The notes under the pieces are model-generated. The model was not told the origin of the DNA and did no database searches. It saw only the letters and a program-made list of their open reading frames with translations. This document shows positions 1-6,408 of a stretch of 7,317 nucleotides of DNA, one piece after another. The translations under genes and the position numbers were made by a program. The first letter of the stretch is position 1; each line of letters opens with the position of its first letter. Location of the stretch: positions 1 through 7,317 of the forward strand of contig CAIWFP010000155.1 in the NCBI GenBank assembly GCA_903911985.1, written 5' to 3'. This DNA is from an uncultured Sphingomonadales bacterium (GTDB lineage Bacteria > Pseudomonadota > Alphaproteobacteria > Sphingomonadales > Sphingomonadaceae).

Positions 1-1145
1 CGGGGGGAATTGGCGTGCAGGGTGCACATTGATCCGTCATGGCCGGTGTTCATCGCGGCCAACAGGTCGAAGCACTCAGCACCGCGGATCTCGCCGAGAA
101 TTATCCGGTCGGGCCGCATCCGCAGGGCATTTTTAACGAGGTCGCCGATGGAGATCGCACCTTGCCCCTCAAGGTTTGGCGGGCGCGTTTCCAGCGGCAG
201 CCAGTGCGGCTGTTGCAGGCGCAGTTCGGCGGCATCCTCGATGGTCAGCACCCGCTCGCCCGGGTCGATCATCTTCGACAGGGCGTTCAGCATCGTGGTT
301 TTGCCCGAGCCGGTGCCGCCGGAAATGATGATGTTCATGCGGGCCGCCCCGGCAATCTTAAGCGCGGTGCACATCTTGTCCGACATCGAGCCAAATTCGC
401 GCAGCATATCCAGCGTGATCGGGTTTTCGGAGAATTTGCGGATCGAAATCGCCGTTCCGCGCAGGGACAGCGGCGGCACAATGACGTTGACCCGGCTGCC
501 ATCCTTCAGCCGCGCATCGGCCAGCGGCGTGGTTTGATCCACCCGCCGCCCCACCTGATTGACGATACGCTGGGCGATCTGGAACACATGGCTCTCGTCG
601 CGGAAGCGGATGGGCGAGATCAGCAGCTTGCCGCGCTTTTCATAATAGGTCTGGTCGGGGCCGTTGACCATGATGTCCGAGACCTCGGGGTCGCCCAGCA
701 ACTCCTCCAGCGGGCCAAACCCCAGCAATTCATCGATCAGCACCTTCTCCAGCGCGCCTTGTTCGCGCCGGTTGAGGTTGATGCGCAGATCAGCCAGCAC
801 TTCCATGATGATCGGGCGGAATTCTTCGGCCAGCTCGGTTTTGGACAGGGTCGCGGCGGCTTCCGGATCTACCCTGTCGAGCAGATGGGGCAGCACCTGC
901 TCCTTGATGCGATGGGCGGATACCTCGAGCGTTTCAGGCACAGGGCCGGGCCCGCCGACGCCTTCGGCCCCGGGGCTTAGCCGTTCGGCCAGACGGTGTA
1001 TGGGCGGGGCCGGCGCCGGGGCGTTGGGCAGCGGCTGGTGACTGCGGGAAAGGCCCGGTGGCGGCAAATCGCCACGCGGGGAGGGCGGCGCGATCCCCCG
1101 CGCCTGACCAAAGGCGGATGCTCCGCGTCGCCCGAATGCGTTCAT
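1..1145 (-). CDS. cpaF: CpaF/TadA-family pilus assembly ATPase (3' end beyond window)
   Basis: The reverse strand encodes 381 residues of a CpaF-type secretion ATPase, open at the left edge. The product is a cytoplasmic hexameric ATPase that powers assembly of Tad/Flp pili. A Pro/Gly-rich, probably disordered N-terminus (about residues 10-65) precedes a helical domain (about 70-140) and the RecA-like ATPase domain. Visible motifs are the Walker A loop GGTGSGKT (276-283), the Asp-box-like LTIEDAAELRL after it, the Walker B region DRIILGEIRG (catalytic-type Glu352), and the His-box HDGSMCTLHANS at the edge. Family members usually have about 450-520 residues, so roughly 70-140 are missing. The ATG at 1145 is chosen because the start MNAFGRRG resembles other sphingomonad CpaF starts and GGGGA lies 11 nt upstream. 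The upstream neighbour is divergent, so cpaF seems to head its transcript; tadB/tadC would be expected beyond the edge (inference). Confidence 0.93.
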   Translation of the reverse strand, partial: MNAFGRRGASAFGQARGIAPPSPRGDLPPPGLSRSHQPLPNAPAPAPPIHRLAERLSPGAEGVGGPGPVPETLEVSAHRIKEQVLPHLLDRVDPEAAATLSKTELAEEFRPIIMEVLADLRINLNRREQGALEKVLIDELLGFGPLEELLGDPEVSDIMVNGPDQTYYEKRGKLLISPIRFRDESHVFQIAQRIVNQVGRRVDQTTPLADARLKDGSRVNVIVPPLSLRGTAISIRKFSENPITLDMLREFGSMSDKMCTALKIAGAARMNIIISGGTGSGKTTMLNALSKMIDPGERVLTIEDAAELRLQQPHWLPLETRPPNLEGQGAISIGDLVKNALRMRPDRIILGEIRGAECFDLLAAMNTGHDGSMCTLHANSP

Positions 1146-1329
1146 ATCGCGTCAATTCCCCACAAGCCGGTTGGCATGGTGAATAAGTCGCAAACTTTGC
1201 CGGGCGGATAATGCCGGATTGCGGAAAATACCGGGGGAAGGGCCCGGTTGCGGTGGTGTGCGGGCGGCTTCTGCGGTTGCGCGATCCAATCCCAGGCGCC
1301 ATCCTGCCCGTAAGTTTGAGACAGTAAAA
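1146..1329. other. Intergenic region between divergent cpaF and carboxylesterase genes
   Basis: This 184-bp gap must hold the promoters for both divergent genes. I could not pick convincing -35/-10 pairs on either strand and saw no TTAA-N7-TTAA CtrA site. A weak 6-bp stem (ACCGGG at 1230-1235 with CCCGGT at 1243-1248, 7-nt loop) lies in the esterase leader. The esterase reading frame stays open back to a TTG at 1219, but that stretch has no protein-family character and no ribosome binding site, so I treat it as noncoding. Confidence 0.5.
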
Positions 1330-2811
1330 ATGATCGGGGGATGCATGACCGGGGTGATAGTCCAAACGCGCAGTGGCGCCCTGCAGGGGGAGGATAGAGG
1401 CGGTGTGCATCGCTTTCTGGGTATTCCCTATGCCCGCGCTGATCGCTTCGCCGCGCCGCAACCGGTAGAGGCGTGGACTGGGGTTCGCGATGCAGGAAAC
1501 TTCGCCAACCAGGCACCGCAGTGTATGTTTGGCGCCAAGGCGAAGCGCAAGCAGGTCTCTGGCCCGGGCTTTGGCGAGGACTGCCTTGCGCTCAACGTCT
1601 GGGTGCCCGCTGGCGGTGCTGCCGGCCCCAAGCCGGTGTTTGTCTGGATCCACGGCGGTGCCTTCGTCTGTGGCAGTGGCAATGCCTTCGATGGCGCGGC
1701 GCTGGCGCAGGAGGGCGATATTTGCGTGGTGACCATCAATTACCGGCTGGGCGCGCTGGGCTGGGTCAATTTTGCCGAGGCGCTGGGCATCCCGGAGATT
1801 CCCTCCAACCTGGGCCTGCGCGACCAGATCGCGGCGCTGGAGTGGGTGCGCGACAATATCGCCGCCTTTGGTGGCGACCCGGCCAATGTAACCATCTGCG
1901 GTGAATCCGCCGGGTCCACCTCGGTCTCCTTGCTGATGCTGTGCCAGCGGGCGTGGCCGCTGTTTCATGCCGCCATTCTGATGAGCGGTGCGATGACCCT
2001 GATTCACGGGCGCGAGACGAGCCATGCGATCGCGCGGCGCTATGCCGAAATTTTGGGCCTCGATCAGGCCAGCCTTGGTCGCTTGCAGACGATGGATGCG
2101 TTCGAGCTGGTGGCCGCGCAAGCGCAAATCGACAAGGAAATGGCCGGCACCATTCCGGCGGCACCGTGGTACGATGGCGATCTGCTGCCCACCTCTCTGG
2201 ACGCGGCGTTCCGCGCCGAAGTGGCGCCGGTGCCGCTGATGGCCGGGGCCACCCGCGAGGAGATCCGCCTGTTCGAACTGATCCCGGGGGACATCGTGCC
2301 CACGAGCTGGGAGGCGTTGGAGCGGATTCTGCACACCCAGCTGCCGCAAGACCGGGTGCGGGCGATCCTCGGCGCTTATCCGCGCACCACCAAGGGCCGA
2401 CGGGCGCTGGCCACCGACATCACCTTTGCCATGCCCACCCGCAACTTCGCGCATCGGCAGGCCCATAGCCAGCCGTGCTGGTGCTATCGCTTCGATTATG
2501 CCCATCCCATCGCCGGGGCGGCGCATGGGCTGGATATGACCCTGTTCTGGCCGGGCTCTGGCCTGCTGATGGCCTTGGCGCGGGGTGGCCCAAATTCGGG
2601 CCGGCGCGCCGCGCTGGGCCGGCGGATGCGCGCGCAGGCGGCACACTTCGCGCGCCATCACCGCGCTAGTGACGATTGGCCCGCCTATCGGCCGGAGGAA
2701 AGGGCGGTGCGGTTGTACAATCTCGCCGATGCGATTGTTACGGACCCGGATGCAGAGCGTTTCGCGGCTTGGGACGGGCAGGACGTGGCGCCGCGGATCG
2801 TGGCGGGGTAG
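1330..2811 (+). CDS. Type-B carboxylesterase (alpha/beta hydrolase)
   Basis: This encodes a 493-residue enzyme of the carboxylesterase type-B family, which hydrolyses carboxylic esters; the natural substrate cannot be read from sequence. It shows the N-terminal pattern TRSGALQG...FLGIPYA, the EDCLALNV signature (from residue 83), the oxyanion-hole motif HGGAF (108-112), the nucleophile elbow GESAG with Ser193, the acid in GATREE (second Glu, residue 311, by alignment with the GTTRDEG pattern of the family), and the catalytic His in GAAHGLDM (His399). The triad is complete and the length is normal. There is no signal peptide, so a cytoplasmic location is inferred. The start is uncertain: the ATG at 1330 has a GAG 9 nt upstream, while the in-frame ATG at 1345 (488 residues) has GGGGGA only 3 nt upstream and is equally natural at the protein level. 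The gene is divergent from cpaF and convergent with ubiG, so it is probably monocistronic. Confidence 0.92.
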   Translation: MIGGCMTGVIVQTRSGALQGEDRGGVHRFLGIPYARADRFAAPQPVEAWTGVRDAGNFANQAPQCMFGAKAKRKQVSGPGFGEDCLALNVWVPAGGAAGPKPVFVWIHGGAFVCGSGNAFDGAALAQEGDICVVTINYRLGALGWVNFAEALGIPEIPSNLGLRDQIAALEWVRDNIAAFGGDPANVTICGESAGSTSVSLLMLCQRAWPLFHAAILMSGAMTLIHGRETSHAIARRYAEILGLDQASLGRLQTMDAFELVAAQAQIDKEMAGTIPAAPWYDGDLLPTSLDAAFRAEVAPVPLMAGATREEIRLFELIPGDIVPTSWEALERILHTQLPQDRVRAILGAYPRTTKGRRALATDITFAMPTRNFAHRQAHSQPCWCYRFDYAHPIAGAAHGLDMTLFWPGSGLLMALARGGPNSGRRAALGRRMRAQAAHFARHHRASDDWPAYRPEERAVRLYNLADAIVTDPDAERFAAWDGQDVAPRIVAG

Positions 2812-2829
2812 GTCGGGGAGAAGCGGGAA

Positions 2830-2869
2830 GGGAGCGATAGATGCGAGGGTGTTACACCCTCGCGCTCCC
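2830..2869. repeat. Palindromic GTGTTACAC hairpin, possible bidirectional terminator
   Basis: Positions 2843-2852 and 2854-2863 are perfect 10-bp inverted arms (GCGAGGGTGT / ACACCCTCGC) around a single T. The stem continues outward as GGGAGC (2830-2835) with GCTCCC (2864-2869), with a 7-nt bulge (2836-2842) on the left arm. It begins 18 nt after the esterase stop codon. A GC-rich stem in a convergent gap could terminate transcription, but no clean T-run follows (ATTAATGTTTG). The core GGGTGTTACAC recurs at 7307-7317, so this is a dispersed repeat family and not a one-off terminator. Confidence 0.7.
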
Positions 2870-3001
2870 ATTAATGTTTGCGTGGCGCCCATTCTGAGGC
2901 GAAACGCCCTGCCGCGAAGCGGCCTTAAATGCCTGCGGCGCTGCGGCCTTGCGCTGCGCCGAGATTATGCTCGACAATGACAGGGAATGGGAGCGCGAGG
3001 G
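2843..3001. repeat. Structured intergenic repeat unit with 16-bp inverted ends (REP/BIME- or MITE-like)
   Basis: The arms at 2857-2872 (CCCTCGCGCTCCCATT) and 2986-3001 are perfect inverted repeats of 16 bp enclosing 113 bp. The interior contains the hairpins GGCG-AAA-CGCC (2898-2908), GCCGC-GAA-GCGGC (2911-2923) and GGCGC-T-GCG / CGC-T-GCGCC (2937-2960, 6-nt loop), plus a direct repeat GCGGCCTT (2919-2926 and 2943-2950). No family-like ORF is present. This fits a non-coding repeat cassette of the REP/BIME or MITE kind; which kind, if either, is inference. It accounts for most of the gap between the convergent esterase and ubiG genes. I see nothing further in 3002-3078. Confidence 0.6.
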
Positions 3002-3078
3002 CCAACCGGTTTGCATTGGCAAATCGGCACATTAAACGCCCCCCTCGCATCTACCCCTTCAATCTTATCCCTTCGCCT

Positions 3079-3834
3079 TCAGCCCCTCTTCGCCGCCACG
3101 ATGAAGTTCAGCGCGAGATCGTCGGACAGGTGCAGGCCTTTGGCGGGGGACCAGCCGATGCCGCGTGGCTGGCCCATGGTGAGGCCTGCGGTGGCGAGGA
3201 GGTCGCGTAGTTCCTCGGGGGTGGCGAAGTCTTCCCAGTGGTGGGTGCCGCGCGGGATGAGGCCGAGCCGTTCGGCGCCTTCGACCATGAGCAGGCGGGA
3301 TTTGGCGGTGCGGTTGGGGCAGGAGAGCAGCATCAGGCCGCCCGGCGCCAATGCGGTGGCGAGGGCGGCGATGAAGGCGGGTTTGTCGGCGACGTGTTCG
3401 ATGACCTCCATGGCGGTGACGAGATCGAAGCCGGAGAGGCCGAGGGTGGCGACATCGCCGCAGCTGTAGGTGATGGCAAGGCCTGAGCCGGCGGCGTGGG
3501 ATTGGGCGGCGGCGATGTTTTCTTCGGCGGCGTCTACTCCGGTGACAGCAGCGCCGAGGCGGGCGAGGGGTTCGGCGAGCAGGCCGGCGCCGCAGCCGAC
3601 ATCGAGCGCGCGGCGGCCGGTGAGGGGTTTGACGGTCAGCGAATCAGTCTTGAAATGGGCGTCGATCTCTGCGCGGATGAAGGCGAGGCGCAGCGGGTTC
3701 AGCCGGTGGAGCATGGCCGAGGAACCCTTGGGATCCCACCATTCGGCGGCCATTTGGCCGAAATGCGCGGCCTCTTGCGGGCGGATGGTGGCGCCGGGGG
3801 CGGGGGGGGCGGTGTTGGTAGGGGTTGCAGTCAT
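3079..3834 (-). CDS. ubiG: Bifunctional ubiquinone-pathway O-methyltransferase UbiG
   Basis: This 251-residue class I SAM-dependent methyltransferase fits UbiG, which carries out both O-methylations in ubiquinone synthesis (2-polyprenyl-6-hydroxyphenol and 3-demethylubiquinol). Evidence includes the UbiG N-terminal pattern HFGQMAAEWWDPKG...LHRLNPLRL (residues 24-50), SAM motif I LDVGCGAGLL (77-86) ending in the acidic GVD (99-101), the family segment EVIEHV (143-148), the post-motif LLSCPNRTAKS, and the C-terminal GTHHWEDFATPEEL (196-209). It is slightly longer than E. coli UbiG (240) because of a Pro/Thr-rich N-terminal tail. The ATG at 3834 is supported by AGGGA about 9 nt upstream. An ATG at 3842 is out of frame and stops at once. 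It is divergent from lysC and probably cytoplasmic or peripheral to the inner membrane, with the other Ubi enzymes. Confidence 0.95.
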   Translation of the reverse strand: MTATPTNTAPPAPGATIRPQEAAHFGQMAAEWWDPKGSSAMLHRLNPLRLAFIRAEIDAHFKTDSLTVKPLTGRRALDVGCGAGLLAEPLARLGAAVTGVDAAEENIAAAQSHAAGSGLAITYSCGDVATLGLSGFDLVTAMEVIEHVADKPAFIAALATALAPGGLMLLSCPNRTAKSRLLMVEGAERLGLIPRGTHHWEDFATPEELRDLLATAGLTMGQPRGIGWSPAKGLHLSDDLALNFIVAAKRG

Positions 3835-3924
3835 GATGGCATGTCCCTAACAGGGCCGCCGTTTGGCCGGAAGCGTGTGTTTCGCTTGCCGGTTTGTTTT
3901 TGTACGTTCGTTCAGGAGCATCCC
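3835..3924. promoter_or_regulatory. Divergent promoter region between ubiG and lysC
   Basis: These 90 bp separate the divergent start codons and must contain both ribosome binding sites and, most economically, both promoters. The ubiG Shine-Dalgarno (AGGGA on the minus strand) and the lysC Shine-Dalgarno AGGAG (3914-3918) are clear. The stretch 3896-3905 is T-rich, unusual for this GC-rich window, but I could not assign a confident -35/-10 pair. I saw no riboswitch-like or leader-peptide structure ahead of lysC. Confidence 0.5.
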
Positions 3925-5193
3925 TTGGCTCGGATCGTGATGAAATTCGGCGGCACCTCGATGGCTGGCACGGAGCGTATCCGCCGTGTGGCCGGGATTG
4001 TGCGGCGCCAGCAAGAGGCGGGGCATGAGGTGGCGGTGGTGGTTTCGGCCATGTCGGGCGAGACCGACCGGCTGGTGAACTTCTGTCGGGAGGCCAACGC
4101 GCTGTATGACCCGGCCGAGTATGATGTGGTGGTGGCCAGTGGCGAGCAGGTGACGGCGGGATTGCTGGCGCTGACGCTGCAGGCGCTGGGGTGCAGGGCG
4201 CGGTCGTGGCTGGGGTGGCAATTGCCGATCCATACCGACGATGCCTATGCCAAGGCGCGCATCGGCGGCATCGACACCGATGCCATCCGCGCGAGCATGG
4301 GTGGCGGCGAGATCGCGGTGATACCGGGGTTTCAGGGGCTTTCGCCGGAGGGGCGGATCACCACGCTGGGGCGGGGCGGTTCGGATACCAGCGCGGTGGC
4401 GGTGGCGGCGGCGCTGAAGGCGGACCGCTGCGATATCTATACCGATGTGGATGGCGTCTATACCACCGACCCGCGCATTGTCGCCAAGGCGCGCAAGTTG
4501 AAGCATGTGACTTTCGAGGAAATGCTGGAGCTGGCCAGTGTTGGTTCCAAGGTGTTGCAGACCCGTTCGGTTTCCCTCGCCATGAAGGAAAATGTGCGGG
4601 TGCAGGTATTGTCCTCCTTTATCGACGACGATGCGCCCGCTGCCGACACGCTGCCCGGCACGATGATCGTTTCCGAAGAGGAACTGGCCGAAATTCAAAA
4701 AGGAGCCGACGTGGAATCGCAACTGATCACCGGCATCGCCGCCGACAAGAACGAAGCCAAGGTCATCCTGACGCGCGTGCCCGACCGGCCCGGCGCGGTG
4801 GCGACCATCTTTGGACCGCTGGCCGCCGCCAATATCAATGTCGACATGATTATCCAGAATGTCGGGCGCGAGCATACCGATACCGACGTGACCTTTACCG
4901 TGCCCGCCGCCGACCTTGCCCGCACGCAGGCGGTGCTGGAGGAGGCGCAGGGGGCGATCGGCTATGAAAAGCTGACGACGGACGCCAAGGTTGCCAAGAT
5001 CAGCGTTGTGGGTGTGGGGATGCGTTCTCACGCCGGGGTGGCGGCCACCATGTTCAAGGCGCTGGCCGACCGGGGCATCAACATTCAGGCGATCTCCACC
5101 AGCGAGATCAAGACCAGCGTGCTGATCGATGCCGACGAGACGGAACTGGCGGTGCGCGTGCTGCATACCGCCTATGGGCTGGACGCGGCCTGA
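3925..5193 (+). CDS. lysC: Aspartokinase (aspartate kinase) LysC, TTG start
   Basis: This cytoplasmic enzyme phosphorylates L-aspartate to 4-phospho-L-aspartate, the committed step toward lysine (and diaminopimelate), threonine, methionine and isoleucine. The product is 422 residues. The kinase domain covers about 1-245, with KFGGTS (7-12), SGEQVTAGLL (from 72), GRGGSDTSAV (from 149) and DIYTDVDGVYTTDPR (170-184). Two regulatory ACT domains follow: DRPGAVATIFGPLAAANINVDMIIQN in the first and GVAATMFKALADRGINIQAIS in the second, the family's feedback-inhibition module. Translation is placed at the TTG at 3925, giving MARIVMKFGGTS, because AGGAG (3914-3918) sits exactly 6 nt upstream. The ATG at 3940 is 21 nt from that site and would cut into the conserved N-terminal strand. 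The frame stays open upstream to 3496, but there it is antisense to ubiG. A second strong start signal inside the gene is listed separately. Confidence 0.96.
   Translation: MARIVMKFGGTSMAGTERIRRVAGIVRRQQEAGHEVAVVVSAMSGETDRLVNFCREANALYDPAEYDVVVASGEQVTAGLLALTLQALGCRARSWLGWQLPIHTDDAYAKARIGGIDTDAIRASMGGGEIAVIPGFQGLSPEGRITTLGRGGSDTSAVAVAAALKADRCDIYTDVDGVYTTDPRIVAKARKLKHVTFEEMLELASVGSKVLQTRSVSLAMKENVRVQVLSSFIDDDAPAADTLPGTMIVSEEELAEIQKGADVESQLITGIAADKNEAKVILTRVPDRPGAVATIFGPLAAANINVDMIIQNVGREHTDTDVTFTVPAADLARTQAVLEEAQGAIGYEKLTTDAKVAKISVVGVGMRSHAGVAATMFKALADRGINIQAISTSEIKTSVLIDADETELAVRVLHTAYGLDAA
4700..4713 (+). promoter_or_regulatory. Internal ribosome binding site and GTG start within lysC
   Basis: AAGGAG (4700-4705, preceded by three further A) lies 5 nt before an in-frame GTG at 4711 in the middle of lysC. 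This matches the 16S anti-Shine-Dalgarno better than the site ahead of the full-length protein. It depends on the codons AAA GGA for Lys259-Gly260. By my count only one other lysine codon in lysC is AAA, and GGA glycine codons are few, so the codon choice is unusual and creates the signal. Confidence 0.6.
4711..5193 (+). other. Predicted LysC beta (regulatory ACT) subunit from internal start
   Basis: Starting at the internal GTG gives a 160-residue product beginning (M)ESQLITGIAADKNEAKVIL, which holds both ACT domains and no kinase residues. In Corynebacterium glutamicum and in one Bacillus subtilis aspartokinase the same gene makes a full-length alpha and an ACT-only beta chain (about 170 residues in Corynebacterium) that assemble as alpha2beta2. 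The junction here, just before the LITGIAADK strand, is at the equivalent place. That the beta chain is made in this organism is inference from the start signal and its position. Confidence 0.5.
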
Positions 5194-5212
5194 GCTAGAC
5201 CGGGGAATACCG

Positions 5213-5243
5213 ACAGGGCCGGGGGGCATTTCGGCTCCCCTGT
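5213..5243 (+). terminator. Stem-loop after lysC (possible attenuator or weak terminator)
   Basis: ACAGG (5213-5217) plus GCCG (5218-5221) pair with CGGC (5232-5235) plus CCTGT (5239-5243), with a 10-nt loop and a 3-nt bulge (5236-5238). It begins 20 nt past the lysC stop. No T-run follows, so a classical intrinsic terminator is not supported. It may instead stabilise the 3' end of the lysC message or reduce read-through. Confidence 0.35.
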
Positions 5244-5278
5244 TCGATCCGCATAACACTGTTTTGGGATTGGCAAAC

Positions 5279-6301
5279 ATGGCCGAATATCCGCACACTT
5301 CCGCCCTGATGGCGCGGGGCACCGCATTCCTTGGCAGCGAGACCGCGATTATGTGCGGGGCGATGAGCTGGGTTTCCGAGCGCAGGCTGGTGGCCGCGAT
5401 CAGCAATGCCGGGGGCTTTGGCGTGATTGCCTGCGGGGCGATGACGCCGGAGTTGCTGGACGCCGAGATTACCGCGACGAAGGGGCTGACGGACAAGCCG
5501 TTTGGCGTGAACCTGATCACCATGCATCCGGGGCTGTTTGACCTGATCGCGGTTTGCGCCAAGCATCAGGTGGGGCATGTGGTGCTGGCCGGTGGCATTC
5601 CGCCCAAGGGGAGCATCGAGGCGTTGAAGGAGGCCGATAACGGTCAAGGTGGCGCCAAGGTCATCTGCATTCCGCCGACGCTGGCGCTGGCGAAGAAATA
5701 TCTGCGATCGGGCGCGGATGCGCTGGTGATCGAGGGTTCGGAAGCGGGCGGGCATATCGGCCCGGTTTCGACCAGCGTGCTGGTGCAGGAAATTCTGCCG
5801 CATCTGCGCGATGACGCGCTGGTGTTTGTGGCGGGCGGTATTGGCCGGGGCGAGATGATCGCCACCTATCTGGAAATGGGGGCGGCCGGGGTGCAGCTGG
5901 GCACGCGTTTTGCCGCGGCCAGCGAATCCATTGCCCATGCCGATTTCAAGAAGGCCTTTTTCCGCGCCAGTGCCCGCGAGGCGATTGCCAGCGTGCAGAT
6001 CGATCCGCGCCTGCCGGTGATCCCGGTGCGGGCGCTGAAGAACAAGGGCACCGAGGAATTTACCGCCAAGCAGGTGGAAGTGGCGCTGTTGCTCAATCAG
6101 GGCAGTATCGAGATGGGCGAGGCGCAGTTGCGCATCGAGCATTACTGGGCGGGTGCGCTGCGCCGCGCGGTGATTGATGGCGATATCGAGAATGGCTCGC
6201 TGATGGCGGGGCAGTCGGTGGGCATGGTGACCAAGGAAGAGCCGGTCGCGGATATTATCGCCGAGCTGATGGGCGATTGCGAGGCGGCGCTCGCCCGTTA
6301 A
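5279..6301 (+). CDS. NAD(P)H-dependent flavin oxidoreductase / nitronate monooxygenase family
   Basis: This 340-residue FMN-binding TIM-barrel protein belongs to the 2-nitropropane dioxygenase / nitronate monooxygenase family, which also includes FabK-type enoyl reductases. Visible features are the N-terminal strand ETAIMCGAMSWVSERRLVAAISNAGGFGVIACG (21-53), GVNLITMHPG (76-85), the flavin-site motif IEGSEAGGHIG (151-161, with the family His at 159), VAGGIGRGEM (184-193) for phosphate binding, and GVQLGTRF (204-211). The substrate is not readable: many proteins annotated this way have no proven nitronate activity. The ATG at 5279 is chosen because GGGAT lies about 8 nt upstream and the protein is collinear with the family. 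The ATG at 5309 (330 residues) is a possible alternative. The open frame upstream to 5129 overlaps lysC and is not coding. It follows lysC by 85 bp on the same strand; co-transcription is possible but unproven. Confidence 0.9.
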   Translation: MAEYPHTSALMARGTAFLGSETAIMCGAMSWVSERRLVAAISNAGGFGVIACGAMTPELLDAEITATKGLTDKPFGVNLITMHPGLFDLIAVCAKHQVGHVVLAGGIPPKGSIEALKEADNGQGGAKVICIPPTLALAKKYLRSGADALVIEGSEAGGHIGPVSTSVLVQEILPHLRDDALVFVAGGIGRGEMIATYLEMGAAGVQLGTRFAAASESIAHADFKKAFFRASAREAIASVQIDPRLPVIPVRALKNKGTEEFTAKQVEVALLLNQGSIEMGEAQLRIEHYWAGALRRAVIDGDIENGSLMAGQSVGMVTKEEPVADIIAELMGDCEAALAR

Positions 6302-6408
6302 GCGGCTGTTTGTCTGGCGGGTGGCGCATCGGGGGCTTGTGTGCTTCACTGGTGCTGGCCCGGGCTCTGCCTGACAGGGCGCCATAGCGGCCGGGCGGGA
6401 GCGGGGCG
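6302..6408 (+). other. Intergenic gap before VOC gene
   Basis: This 107-bp gap separates same-strand genes. Apart from the purine-rich ribosome binding region just before 6409, I see only a trivial GCC/GGC mini-hairpin around 6370 and no convincing promoter or terminator. Confidence 0.4.

Noticed and set aside
39..980. 313-codon plus-strand open frame across cpaF
   Set aside because: It is antisense to clear CpaF Walker A and Walker B motifs. The His/Gln/Arg-rich translation is typical of the reverse complement of a GC-rich gene.
1219..1329. N-terminal extension of the carboxylesterase from TTG 1219
   Set aside because: There is no ribosome binding site, the extension is low-complexity and Arg/Gly-rich, and the type-B esterase fold begins after residue 38 of this frame.
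1146..1329. CtrA-type or sigma-70 promoter for cpaF
   Set aside because: No TTAA-N7-TTAA pair and no adequate -35/-10 spacing was found by eye, so assigning a site would be guesswork.
934..2892. Long 652-codon open frame on the minus strand across the carboxylesterase
   Set aside because: It is antisense to a gene with a full catalytic triad and family motifs. Its translation is rich in Arg, Pro, His and Gly with no recognisable domain, as expected for a GC-rich shadow frame.
2929..3210. 93-codon plus-strand open frame from the repeat region into ubiG
   Set aside because: It starts inside the hairpin-rich repeat and ends antisense to ubiG, with no Shine-Dalgarno and no recognisable protein.
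3496..3924. Upstream extension of the lysC frame (would add 143 residues)
   Set aside because: The region is antisense to ubiG and has no family similarity. The Shine-Dalgarno at 3914-3918 places the start at TTG 3925.
3847..5562. 571-codon minus-strand open frame across lysC
   Set aside because: It is antisense to well-conserved aspartokinase and runs on into the oxidoreductase gene. Its composition is shadow-like, with no domain character.
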